Positions 8,700 to 17,324 of a stretch of 23,280 nt of DNA are shown here, piece after piece. Origin of the DNA: Diaporthe sp. PMI_573. Its lineage: Eukaryota > Ascomycota > Sordariomycetes > Diaporthales > Diaporthaceae. The notes under the pieces were generated by a model that saw nothing but the letters and a program-made list of their open reading frames with translations, was not told where the DNA came from and ran no database searches. Position numbers and translations under genes: made by a program. Each line of letters starts with the position of its first letter. The first letter of the stretch is position 1. The stretch spans positions 1 through 23,280 of the forward strand of contig JAJTUP010000201.1 in NCBI GenBank assembly GCA_021399435.1. The letters are read 5' to 3'.

Positions 8700-8729
8700 C
8701 CTTCTTGTTTAGGCCCGAACAAGAAGGCT
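8687..8729 (+). promoter_or_regulatory. Gag-pol junction: A-run followed by a perfect 12-bp hairpin (candidate -1 frameshift signal)
   Basis: GGAAAAAC (8687-8694) is followed after 3 nt by AGCCTTCTTGTT (8698-8709), an 8-nt loop, and AACAAGAAGGCT (8718-8729). One G-U pair could extend the stem at each side. The first arm overlaps the gag TAG. The Pol-like reading continues in the -1 frame from exactly this A-run. A slip run plus a downstream hairpin is the layout of programmed -1 frameshifting. However, the heptamer (G GAA AAA) is not canonical, so loss of one A remains possible. Confidence 0.6.
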
Positions 8730-9500
8730 GGGTGAACAGCCTAGTGGGCCGACAAACATGCGGAGTCATGGCGGTAAACCAGTCGCCGTACCCAATACGC
8801 ATCCGAAGAAACTCTCGCCTCGGAATCCTATCACCATTCGTTTCAGAACACATGAGTCCCACCAGCTGGAAGCTGGGAGTACAGGCTGTCGTGGAATCGA
8901 TGGCCCATCCACCAACGAACAATCTATTGCCCTTCTCTAAGACATTCGACCCGACCAATCTCTTAAACACTCTGGCCGGTTCGCACGACATCCAAACCAA
9001 GGACGGCACAACTGCTCCTCCAGGAGCGGAGCCAGACGCCGAACACCTCGAAACATTGCCTGAACGCGAGATCTCGGAGTTCCGCGAACACTTAAGACCA
9101 GACGGCAAACTAGGCATCTCCAAGTCAAAGGACCTACCGGAGACGAAATTGCCGAACGGAGTCCACGTGTACAACGGCTCGCTCCAGTTCCTCGATAACG
9201 CCGGGAAACTAGTAGAGGAATTTCGAGATATCTTCGAAGACAATGGACCGATCGACATCCCAGAAGACCACCAGATGAGAATACCACTGGTAGAAGGATG
9301 GCAGAACCACAAAATTGGTAAAAGACCATACTACTCCAGCGAAGAAGACCGGAAACTCATCGATGAACTCATGGACGGCCTTCACGCAAAAGGTAGAGCT
9401 GAGTGGGTTAACACGGCCACCCCATTTGGCTCGCCCATCTTCGTGGTTTGGAGGACAGTACACGGTCAGCGTAAAGGCAGAATTGTGGTAGATCTTAGGG
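8693..9500 (+). pseudogene. pol: Pol part 1: protease-RT linker and RT N-terminus (-1 frame relative to gag)
   Basis: This stretch reads FRPEQEGWVNSLVGR, VMAVNQSPYPIRIRR and HMSPTSWKLGVQAVVE. It then passes through an acidic linker (IFEDNGPIDIPEDHQMRIPL) into the RT fingers (KGRAEWVNTATPFGSPIFVV, then GRIVVDLRG). It has no own ATG and would need frameshifting or readthrough from gag. At 9497-9500 a run of four G ends the sensible reading; the next RT segment is in the +1 frame, as if one G had been added. The extra base would truncate RT before its catalytic palm, or it could be a homopolymer sequencing error. Confidence 0.8.
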
Positions 9501-11454
9501 GCGCTCAACAAGGTTACTGTGCCCGACGCATACCCACTGCCTCTTCAATCCGAGGTCATTCGGAAGATACGAGGCAAGGCCTACCTCTCGGTAGTAGACG
9601 CCAGCTTGTTCTTCTATCAATTCATGGTCTATCCTCCGCACCAGGATCGATTCACCGTGGTGAGCCACCGCGGGCAAGAACGGTTCAAGGTAGCCATCAT
9701 GGGTTTCCGCAATTCGCCGGCGCATGTACAGCGTTACATGGATCACCTGCTGCGACCGCACCGCGCCTTCGCAACAGCGTTCATCGACGACATGATCGTA
9801 TTTTCGGACTCCGCTGCCGAGCACATCCGTCACCTACGCACCGTCTTCAAACTCTTCCAAGACAAAAACATTTCCCTGTCTTCTAAGAAATCCTTCCTTG
9901 GCTACCCCTCCGTGGAACTACTCGGATTCCGCGTCGACGGACTCGGCCTATACAACACATCAGACCGCATCAAAACCATCCGCGAACTTCGGTTCCCGGC
10001 TACACTCCAACAATTGGAAAAGTTCATCGGTCTGGCCGGATATCTCAGACACCTAATACCCCGGTATAGTCAACGGGTAAACCCGCTCCAACGCCGAAAG
10101 ACAGCGATGTTGTCCGTAGCTCGCACCGACGGAAAATTGCCTAAGGGCAGCTCACGAAAACAGTACACCCGACGGGCGGACTTCACGCCAACGAAGGAGG
10201 AACTGAATGCCTTCACCGACCTGCAGGCCGCCCTAACAGGACCGAACGCATTGTTTCACCAAGACCCCGACCGCCCGCTATTCATCCAGCTGGATGCCTC
10301 CAAGGAGGTCGGCTTCTCAGGAATATGCTTCCAGCTCGCCGACGGACAGACCTGGGACGGCAAGTCGCCTATCCCACGCGCATGGATACGCCCCGTCCTA
10401 TATCTCAGCAAGACACTCAACACCGCGGAAAGGAAATATTGGCCAACAGAATTGGAAGTGGCATGTCTTGTCTGGCTCGTCCGCAAGCTCCGTACAATCA
10501 TCGGATCCAACCGGGTACAACCGGTCCACATCCTCACCGACCACGCCCCAACAGTCGGGATCGTCAACCAAACCTCCATGGAGACCGTGGACAAGACCAA
10601 AATGAACCTCAAATTGGTGCTGGCCTCCGAATACCTTAGCCAGCACCAACTTGACGTCCATCACATCCCCGGCACTACGAAAACCATCGCCGACGCCCTG
10701 TCCCGCCTCCCGACTTACCAACAGCCAGTCGAAGATGAGGGAGTCCTGGACAACCTTCTTGAATTCGCCATACATTCAATGTCTGAAACCAAAATCGATC
10801 CGGATTTCAAGGAACAACTACTCGCTGCCTACTCAGAACACAAGCGGTGGTCTCAGATCATCCAACAACTGCAACAATCCGACTCAGAGGCCAAGCTCCC
10901 GTTCACCCTGGACGGACGTGGTCTCTTGTACTTAAGGGAATTCACCGGGAAGCACCGACTTTGTATACCGTCCCCAGTCGCTGACACACTGATCGCCGAG
11001 GCACACGACTCCAAACACCACTTTGGGGTAGACCGGGTCTACCATGACCTCACCGACCTCTACGTGATCAAGAACTGCAAGCGCAAAATCGCCCACTACA
11101 TAGACAATTGCCCCGTGTGCTCGGTGAACCGCAACGACAATCAAAAACCCCTAGGCGAGATGCAACCCATACTCTCACCACCAACACCGTTCCATACAAT
11201 ATCTATTGACTTCGTCACAAGCCTGCCCGATGTACCCGCTGCGCTCACCCCGTGGCAACTGCCACGGGCGCCCTTCTTCGACGCCTTCATGTCTGTGACG
11301 GACAAATACAGCAAAGCGTCCCTTATCATACCGGGCAACGCAATATACACAGCCACCGATTGGGCCACCATCATGCTTCGAACCCTCTACCTCTCCAACT
11401 GGGGAATTCCTAAGCGAATCATCTCGGATAGGGACCGGAAATTCATGTCCGAAT
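9501..11454 (+). pseudogene. pol: Pol part 2: reverse transcriptase palm, RNase H, integrase zinc finger and core
   Basis: The frame opens at ALNKVTVPDAYPLPLQ. RT palm motifs are present, with the catalytic pair in FIDDMIVFSD (Asp codons 9786-9791). RNase H follows, with LFIQLDASKEVGFSG, ELEVACLVW and a TDHAPTVG motif. The integrase HHCC finger is near 11014-11120 (HHFGVDRVYHDL ... CPVC). The core has its first Asp in SIDFV (11208-11210) and second in ISDRDRKF (11427-11429). The reading then leaves this frame at about 11455 (KFMSEL); the in-frame remainder to a stop at 11540 is out of register. All visible catalytic residues are intact, so damage appears to be by frame only. Confidence 0.85.
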
Positions 11455-12582
11455 TGGCAAGGCCTTTGGCAGCACCTCCAGACCAAGCTCCTGTTCTCCA
11501 CGGCTTGGCATCCACAAACCGACGGGCAATCAGAGGTTAAGAATAGGACAGTCGAAATTGCCATACGTATGTGGGCAACCACAAACCCCGACAGCGAGTG
11601 GACTGACATTATACCGTCCCTGCAATTCAACCTCAACAACGCGTATAATCGGGCTACCAAATGCACGGCGAACCAACTGCTATACGGATTCAACCCGTCC
11701 CAGCTAAGCTCGCTGGCGGACGAATGCCCACCATTGCTCCGCGAGATGTACCAGGAGGAAGCCCAAATTGCTATCGCCGAGGCCCAGATGGCAGCCAAAA
11801 TGCAATACGACCATAAACACCGGCGAAAACAGTTCCATCCGGGGGACTGGGTGTACATATCCTTAGGCAAAGGGTATAACCTACCAGGGCACCCTCCGCG
11901 AAAATTCTCCCAGCAGCGGATGGGACCAGTCCAAGTACAGGAGAAGGTGGGCGTACTAGCATACAAACTGCGGCTCCCACCACACATCAACGCTCACGAC
12001 GTGGTTTCCGTGACGCAGTTGTCACCAGCACAGCCTCCAGCCTCGGACCCATACCACCGAGACCCCCTTTTGGGGAGGCCGTGGAAGTAGAGGACGACCA
12101 GGGCGAAGGACTAGAGGCATTCAAAACACTACGAAGTCGAGCGGATCATCCAGAGACGGGACCGCAAGGTTGGGAGAGGTGCTACCACGGTCGAGTACCT
12201 CATCAAGTGGGCGGACCACCCAAACCAGTACAACGTCTGGATGCCCGCTAAGCACATGCGGGCCGCGGAGCTGATTCAGGACTTCGAGGCACGGAGGGCA
12301 CAAATGGCAGCCCTCCGTCAGCGTGCCCACGGCCTCGAAGCAAGGGAGCCACCATTGCCCAAGCCAGGCGAAGTCATCACCCCCCGAGGACCGCGTAAGG
12401 TCCTCGACCGTGTCGACCAGGACGCGTCGCCGGCCAACCGGCCGGCGACAGCAAACAAAAGGGGACCACGGCAGGGACAAGGCCAAGGTGCCCAAGGGAC
12501 CATGTCAGACGGCCATGCTGCCGTCGACCCGTCGCTCAGTCGAAACGCACGGGCCAATCGTAGGGCGGCAAGGCGCGTGTAA
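11455..12582 (+). pseudogene. pol: Pol part 3: integrase C-terminal half and chromodomain
   Basis: Reading resumes one base over, with HPQTDGQSE carrying the integrase catalytic Glu (11533-11535), followed by WTDIIPSLQFNLNNAYN and the GPY/F-like region (RMGPVQVQEKVGVLAYKLRLP). Between about 12070 and 12117 the sensible frame moves by one base and back, so TAG stops at 12088 and 12112 fall in the main frame. The chromodomain follows (HYEVERII, then VEYLIKWADHPNQYNVWMP, about 12118-12260). A basic, low-complexity tail ends at a TAA (12580-12582). Chromodomains of chromoviruses steer integration to marked heterochromatin, which fits insertion into another transposon. Confidence 0.8.
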
Positions 12583-12584
12583 AC

Positions 12585-12610
12585 AATTCACCGTCAACAC
12601 ACGGTGAATT
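12585..12610 (+). terminator. Perfect 10-bp hairpin two bases after the pol stop codon
   Basis: AATTCACCGT (12585-12594), loop CAACAC, ACGGTGAATT (12601-12610). It starts immediately after the TAA and shares the GTGAATTCAC-type motif with the LTR inverted repeats. A further GTGAATTCAC palindrome is at 12658-12667. The role (termination, processing or protein binding) is unknown. The rest of 12611-12808 holds no gene I can support. Confidence 0.55.
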
Positions 12611-12808
12611 CACACGCGACCCAAGCAACCACCCACCGCCTTCCTCACCGTCTTGTCGTGAATTCACAGCGCATTCCCATACCATTCACGAACACTGCTC
12701 ACCATCTGCTCCGCCTGTCTGTACCACGCTGCCCGCCCTGTACCATCACGGCTTGCCCGCCCGTCCAAACCTCACGCCCGTCAGCGGCGACGAACCATCC
12801 TCGCATAA

Positions 12809-13492
12809 GCCGCAACAAGTTGCCGACCAGCCCGCGTTGCCACGGCCCTCCCGCCATTCGGTCTGAACCATACCCACGACACTCCCACGTCCAGAGACCC
12901 CGGCGTGGACCAGCCTCGTCGAAGCCGCGCCGACGAGTATCGTCGCCTGGTGGCCGAGCCGTGCAAGGCCGGCAAACTCTCCCTCCAAGGGTACCGTTGG
13001 GCTGCGTACTTGTACGGCGGAGAAACAGGTGTGTCGCTTCGAACGTACACCACGACCGGCCGATACGACAGCCTGTTGGCTCGCCGAACCGGCGGCTGCG
13101 CGGCGTTCCGACAATCTCTCCACGACGAAGGCTACAACGGCCTGCCTGACCGCGATGTTGAGTGTAACATCTACGTACCTCGCGACATTCTGCCCGACTT
13201 CCCCATTGGCCGAGCCATCCCCGAGTACCTGGCGCAGGAATACATCCACCAGTACCCAATCCCGCGATGGGTCGACCGCAACAGCCCGCTGTACCGCGGC
13301 TGGAAGCTTTGGCGCCCACCCATGGAAGGGCGAGCAAACAGTCGCGGAGCTCCCACTAACCAGCGAAGCAGACCAGGCGTACATGCCAACCACCTCCTGC
13401 CCCCGAATACTACCACCCAAGCCTATACCTACACCATCAACACAATAGGTTTCACTCTGGTTTCGCTGCCTTTTCAGGACATTACTGCGTGA
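12809..13492 (+). CDS. Accessory ORF between pol and the 3' LTR, unknown function
   Basis: This frame is open from the stop at 12806-12808 to a TGA at 13490-13492. The protein-like part starts at about 12905 (VDQPRRSRADEYRRLV) and gives about 195 residues. It has few low-complexity stretches: RWAAYLYGGETGVSLRTY, ARRTGGCAAFRQSLHDEGY, DVECNIYVPRDILPDF and PEYLAQEYIHQYPIPRW. Codon third positions favour G/C, as in gag and pol. No early in-frame ATG exists (first Met is near GRANS at about 13321), so it would need splicing, a non-ATG start or an upstream fusion. No transmembrane segment suggests an envelope. I do not recognise the family. It may be a captured host gene fragment or a lineage-specific accessory protein. 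Long minus-strand frames over the same region look like shadows. Confidence 0.5.
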   Translation, partial: AATSCRPARVATALPPFGLNHTHDTPTSRDPGVDQPRRSRADEYRRLVAEPCKAGKLSLQGYRWAAYLYGGETGVSLRTYTTTGRYDSLLARRTGGCAAFRQSLHDEGYNGLPDRDVECNIYVPRDILPDFPIGRAIPEYLAQEYIHQYPIPRWVDRNSPLYRGWKLWRPPMEGRANSRGAPTNQRSRPGVHANHLLPPNTTTQAYTYTINTIGFTLVSLPFQDITA

Positions 13493-13508
13493 ATTCCTTG
13501 TGAATTCA
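13490..13508 (+). other. Hairpin overlapping the stop of the accessory ORF
   Basis: TGAATTC (13490-13496), loop CTTGT, GAATTCA (13502-13508). The arm begins with the TGA stop itself. Stem and loop length are the same as in the last LTR hairpin (TGAATTC, TCTGT, GAATTCA). Confidence 0.5.
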
Positions 13509-13538
13509 TCTACCCCCTTTTTTTTCATCACATACTCT

Positions 13539-13612
13539 GGATGAACTTAGCTAGGGGTCAACGAGAAGGGGCTTCGCCCGACGTGGCTACATGAACCCCT
13601 CGGAGTTCATCC
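13539..13612 (+). other. Structured 3' leader: long imperfect inverted repeat
   Basis: GGATGAACT (13539-13547) and AGGGGT (13553-13558) pair with ACCCCT (13595-13600) and AGTTCATCC (13604-13612). A small GGGC-TTC-GCCC type hairpin lies in the loop. The region is between the accessory ORF and the 3' LTR and is non-coding. It could be an RNA structure for packaging or reverse transcription; this is an inference. Confidence 0.5.
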
Positions 13613-13662
13613 GCCCGTTGGTTGCATATACCGGATGGACTTGGGTGGAGCCAAGTCATTTT

Positions 13663-13672
13663 GAGCGAGGAA
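13663..13672 (+). other. Weak candidate polypurine tract
   Basis: GAGCGAGGAA lies directly upstream of the 3' LTR, where plus-strand priming is expected. It is interrupted by one C and separated by one T from the LTR start, so it is a poor tract. Confidence 0.35.
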
Positions 13673-13673
13673 T

Positions 13674-13856
13674 TGATGCACCCCACGGTGCATCACTGGT
13701 GAATTTCCCGTGAATTCACCGTGAATCCATTCGTTCACGGTGAATTCACGGTGTATTCACTGTTAATTCACCGTGTATTTATATAGTTAGGGAATCCTCC
13801 GTGAATTCTCTGTGAATTCAGGAGGGCATCGTTTTTACAATATTATTTTCCCATCA
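13674..13856 (+). repeat. 3' LTR (183 bp)
   Basis: It is identical to 5654-5835 except for one extra T in the run near position 160 of the LTR. It starts TGATGCACC, ends CCCATCA and carries the same three inverted repeats (18-bp arms at 13708-13725 and 13734-13751). Confidence 0.96.
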
Positions 13857-13861
13857 ATTAT
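13857..13861 (+). repeat. Target site duplication ATTAT, right copy
   Basis: It exactly repeats 5649-5653. The hAT transposase reading resumes across it. Confidence 0.95.
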
Positions 13862-15765
13862 CGACGCAAATATCCCCTTCTACGGCCATTGAACACCCTC
13901 TTTTCCGCGAACTCCTTCTGGTACTTAATAGGGACTTCATCAATGAGCTCTTACCTGAAAGCGCTGATACAGTCAAGAATTGGATCACTATGGAGTACGA
14001 AACTCGAAAGACACTTCTAAAGCGTGAGTTCCAAGTGGCTCGGAGCAAAATCCATATCACCTTTGACCTCTGGACTTCTCCAAACATATTGCATTGCTTT
14101 CCATTATCGCCCCACTTTGTTGACACTTCTGGGAAGCTCCAGATACGTCTATTGTCCCTTGAACGGGTTGAAGGCAGCCACGGAGGCGAGAACCAGGCCC
14201 GGATCATGGTCCAGTTGTTTAGGGGACTTCGATATTAGCAAGAAAAACTCGGCTTCTTTACTGCTGATAACGCAGATTCTTGCGATACGGCAGTCAGGGC
14301 CATTCTTAAAGCGTTTAAAGCCTCACTTAACTGAGTACCAAAGAGTCAAACTTGAAAGGCAGGTTCGAATCCGCTGCTTTGGCCACGTACTCAACCTCTC
14401 TGCCAAGGCCTTCCTCGAGGGAGCTTCGTCAGAAATCTTCGACTCTGCCTATAATAAGGACAATCTTGATGTCGATACTGAACTGAGGCTTCTCAAAGAG
14501 TGGAGGAAATATGGCCCAGTTGGCAAGCTTCACAACGCCGTCCATTTCATCCGCAGATCCTCTCAACGGAGAGACCAATTCCTTGCAATCACCACTGGTC
14601 GAATCCGCGCGGATGTATTGCAAGAGCTGGGCTTTGGCTAATCGAAAAGGACGTGGTGGGCTTGATGGTGAAGGCAGACAACGATACGCGGTGGAATTCG
14701 ATATACCTTATGATCCTTCGCGCTATCAAGCTTAAGGACATCATTGATACCTTCTGCAGGCTGAGCAGGACAGACGAGAAACCTGAAAAACGGATCCCTG
14801 AAGAAGATGTCTTGCAACACGAAGACTGGCTCGTCCTCACGGAAATCCTCGAAATCTTGAAGCATATATCGAGTATACCAAATACTTTGAGGGCAGGGAA
14901 CCCAGGTTTGCGGAGTCATCTCACAGTCTGTTGCTTGCAAGACCACCTCAGGAAATGCAAAAACGCTATAATGAGGGCCTTGTTGGTACACCTTTCGAGA
15001 CACCACAGATCGACTAGAAGGGCCTTCCTTTGGGTCTTCCGATTCAGCTGAAAGCTGTATATTTGTTGCAGGTGACGAATCCCAGATGCCTCGGCGCTCG
15101 CAGAGGGAAATCAGACTTCCTACCCGCCTCCAAGAAGCTGGAAAAGTACAGGAATCTGATGGAGGGAGACAGGGGTCTATTGGGGCGGCAATGATTCTGC
15201 ACCCAGCTCACAAGACACGGTTTAATCGAAGTCTACTACCCCGAACGCAAGGAGGCCATTGTCAAGGACTCAGGGGCTTTGTTTGACGACTCATACGTGG
15301 ATAGGGCAAGCGGGAGCTCTCAGCCAGTTCCTCAGAATGCCCAGGCGAAGAAGACGAAGACTCCGTGGATCACTAAGGGCAATTATTATCAGACCCAACA
15401 ACCACGCTTGATCGACGAGATTGAGGACTACCTTTCAGAGCCTCCACGGCCATTGGCTGAGGAAGAGACTAATCAGGGAGGTGGGGGAGGAAGCTGAGGA
15501 CCTTATTTTCGTGGTGGATCAGCAGAAAGGGCAAGTGGCCAAGGCTGTATCGAATGCAATAGACTTCTTGACTATTCCTGCCATGTCAAGCGAGTGTGAG
15601 AGGTGCTTCAGCGTTGCGAAGCTTCAGATCTCTTCTCAGAGGCATCGGCAACACTTTGCAACGATGAAGTCTTGTCAATGCCTCAAGAACTGGGCTAGGA
15701 TGGGTATGTTCAATTGGAAAGAGATGGGAGTTAGTAAAGCCTCTGGAGAGAGCTCTGGAGGTTAG
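13857..15765 (+). pseudogene. hAT transposase, central and C-terminal parts (multiply frameshifted)
   Basis: After the LTR element the transposase continues in several frames. TAIEHPLFRELLLVLNRDF with HITFDLWTSPN (about 13879-14235) is followed by an in-frame TAG at 14236, then FFTADNADSCDTAVRAILKAF, then a second frame with CFGHVLNLSAKAFL (to 14641). A third frame holds VKADNDTRWNSIYLM and EILEILKHIS (to about 15000). The last part has DEIEDYLSEPPRP and the hAT dimerisation block, AIDFLTIPAMSSECERCFS (about 15560-15640), ending at 15765. DLWTS and the dimerisation block are family hallmarks. At least five frame changes or stops make this a clear pseudogene. Confidence 0.87.
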
Positions 15766-15891
15766 TCTAGGCCTAGAGGACAGTTTAGTAGGACTTGTCA
15801 AATACCACAAGTCAAGTCAAATCTACGTCAGAAACAACAAATATAGCCTGAAAATAGGCCAAGTCGACAAGTCTGGGGCCGACTTGACTTA

Positions 15892-15912
15892 CTTGGCTTG
15901 TTAGGAACGCTG
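15892..15912 (-). repeat. Right terminal inverted repeat of the hAT element
   Basis: It ends ...TTAGGAACGCTG. Its complement matches the left end at 19 of 21 bases. Subterminal GACTTG/CAAGTC copies lie just inside (about 15793-15900). Confidence 0.9.
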
Positions 15913-16112
15913 ATTTAAAGAATATTCAACTGATGCATGCCTTGAACCAAAAGCGCTTCTAGAATCAGCGATAACACTCAACATAAACCGCCTGCATCCA
16001 CACCCCGACTTCAAAACAGATCTCATCCTATCAATCAACTGACGATTGAAGAGATCTGGTCGTCATTTGCGTATACCGTGAGTTGGTCAATGGCGAGGCA
16101 AACTTAAACTAT

Positions 16113-16154
16113 GCTGTCAAAGGAAAATGGATGCACCGACTTTCCTCTGACAGC
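16113..16154 (+). repeat. Inverted repeat, 14-bp arms with one mismatch
   Basis: GCTGTCAAAGGAAA (16113-16126) and TTTCCTCTGACAGC (16141-16154) flank a 14-nt loop. It lies in the otherwise featureless AT-rich stretch 15913-16777, in which I see no gene. It could be the trace of a small transposon or an RNA hairpin. Confidence 0.4.
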
Positions 16155-16777
16155 ACAGCAGTTATCTAGCTAGGCTTTACACGGCAATATTCCTAACTGG
16201 GTGAGTATAGATTCATGGATGACCTGTAACTGCAAACTTGGTGGGGAATTCTACTGTGCCCTTTATGCTGCATGCAGCTGCTCAGATCAAATGAGATCAT
16301 TGTGTGTCCCTTTACCTATATCTTCCCCTCGACTTGTGCTTTTGTGAGTTTATACACTAGTGTTTCATAAGATAAGATGAAGGATTAGTCTACTGTTTGT
16401 CTATGCTAGCTATTTGCTAGCAAAGCCAAACAAAAGATAAATACAGAGACTCTCTCGCCCTTTAAATAGACTCGATAGTCACATTGAATATACACACAAT
16501 TTTCTCACAGCTTCTACATCTTAGTGTGACTCCGGGTCTTTAATTTTAATTCGAAAATAGTCGTTGTCTTTACATCAACCCTCAAACGTTAGAGTGTCGC
16601 TGTCCACAGTATACACAATTGGAGGCTAGCCTGCCTAAGCTGGAATGTGAAAGCATGTTAACTGTAACAAGATCTTGTGGGCTGTAATGATAATGTCACG
16701 CTTTGCACCACTGCTCTATTCGTGCAAAAGTGACGCCACTATTTGCCATGCTATTGCGGAGACGAGATGATAGATAG

Positions 16778-17233
16778 TGTCAAAGACCGGGGGGAAGAGT
16801 ATTTGCACTCAAATGCAATGCTCAGTTTAACAAAAACAAAAACCTCAAACAACACATCAAGACACATACTGGACCCTACTCACATATTAAGAACTTTATA
16901 TGCACCCAATGCAAAACCAAGTCTGTTGAGTCACTCTCTGATTTTGCTGTTATATGCGCAACTCTGCCTGACCATCTTGAAAGCTTTGAATATGATCCGC
17001 TCGCTGATGTGAATCGCTATACTTGTCCAGAGATGATGCTACCTATCACATTCGGAGGTTTCTCTGACTCACAGGGGTTTCGACAGTCTGTGAACATACA
17101 GAATACGTTCGGCCCGACGATTGCATCGGCAGCCTTACCAATTGAAGAGCCGTTTCAAACTGGCAACACGTCTAATTCAAGGAGCAATCAGGCAGTGTTG
17201 GACCCTCATATGCTTGAACAAAACCGATCTTAG
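16778..17233 (+). pseudogene. C2H2 zinc-finger-like protein remnant
   Basis: This frame is open from 16778 to a TAG at 17231-17233. It begins with part of a C2H2 finger: a Cys, 12 residues, then HIKTH followed by TG, the usual finger linker. A second Cys pair follows (FICTQC) with SLSDFAVIC and PDHLESFEYDPLADVNRYTCPE, then a Ser/Asn-rich tail. The first Cys of finger one is missing or shifted, and there is no good ATG at the start, so this is likely the 3' part of a broken gene. C2H2 proteins bind DNA; nothing indicates the target. From 17234 to 18036 only an unrecognised open frame (17325-17741) was seen. Confidence 0.4.
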
Positions 17234-17324
17234 CATATTTTACGGATGGGCGAGGCAGCGTGGTCGCCTTTTTCTACTCCCGACAACTATGAAGCAGGTC
17301 TAGCTGGGTCCTAGTGCAACCTCA

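Larger units (their letters stand above)
5654..13856 (+). mobile_element. Ty3/gypsy chromovirus-type LTR retrotransposon, recent, with accessory 3' ORF
   Basis: This 8203-bp element is bounded by near-identical LTRs (182 and 183 bp, one T indel) and a perfect ATTAT duplication. Order inside: primer binding site, gag (6042-8699), Pol with RT, RNase H and integrase then a chromodomain (to 12582), an extra ORF ending at 13492, a structured 3' leader and the 3' LTR. RT-RNase H-integrase order and the chromodomain place it in the chromoviruses. Pol is spread over three frames, and no Gag zinc knuckle or protease active-site triad was found. The copy is therefore unlikely to be self-sufficient although its insertion looks very young. 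It disrupts the hAT transposase, not a host gene. Confidence 0.95.
4732..15912 (+). mobile_element. hAT-superfamily DNA transposon, split by a nested LTR retrotransposon
   Basis: The element begins with CAGCGTTCC and ends with its complement GGAACGCTG, matching the CAGNG terminal rule of hAT elements. Removing the nested LTR element and one copy of its target duplication leaves about 2.97 kb, a normal hAT length. Inside are subterminal CAAGTC/GACTTG repeats at both ends and a plus-strand transposase with an N-terminal BED finger and the C-terminal hAT dimerisation block. The transposase is broken by frameshifts and stops, so the copy is non-autonomous. The 8 bp outside the two ends (CTCTCTTC at 4724-4731 and ATTTAAAG at 15913-15920) do not match, so no target duplication supports these ends as one clean insertion. 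Confidence 0.88.

Noticed and set aside
12905..13492. Accessory ORF as a retroviral envelope
   Set aside because: No signal peptide, fusion peptide or transmembrane helix is visible.
12699..13531. Long minus-strand open frames (up to 261 codons) opposite the accessory ORF
   Set aside because: They arise from the G/C-biased third positions of the plus-strand frame, lack recognisable motifs and have unlikely Arg/Gly/Trp-rich composition.
14362..14372. GGTTCGAATCC, an exact tRNA B-box match
   Set aside because: It lies inside the hAT transposase coding sense, and no A-box or acceptor-stem complement occurs at the right spacing.
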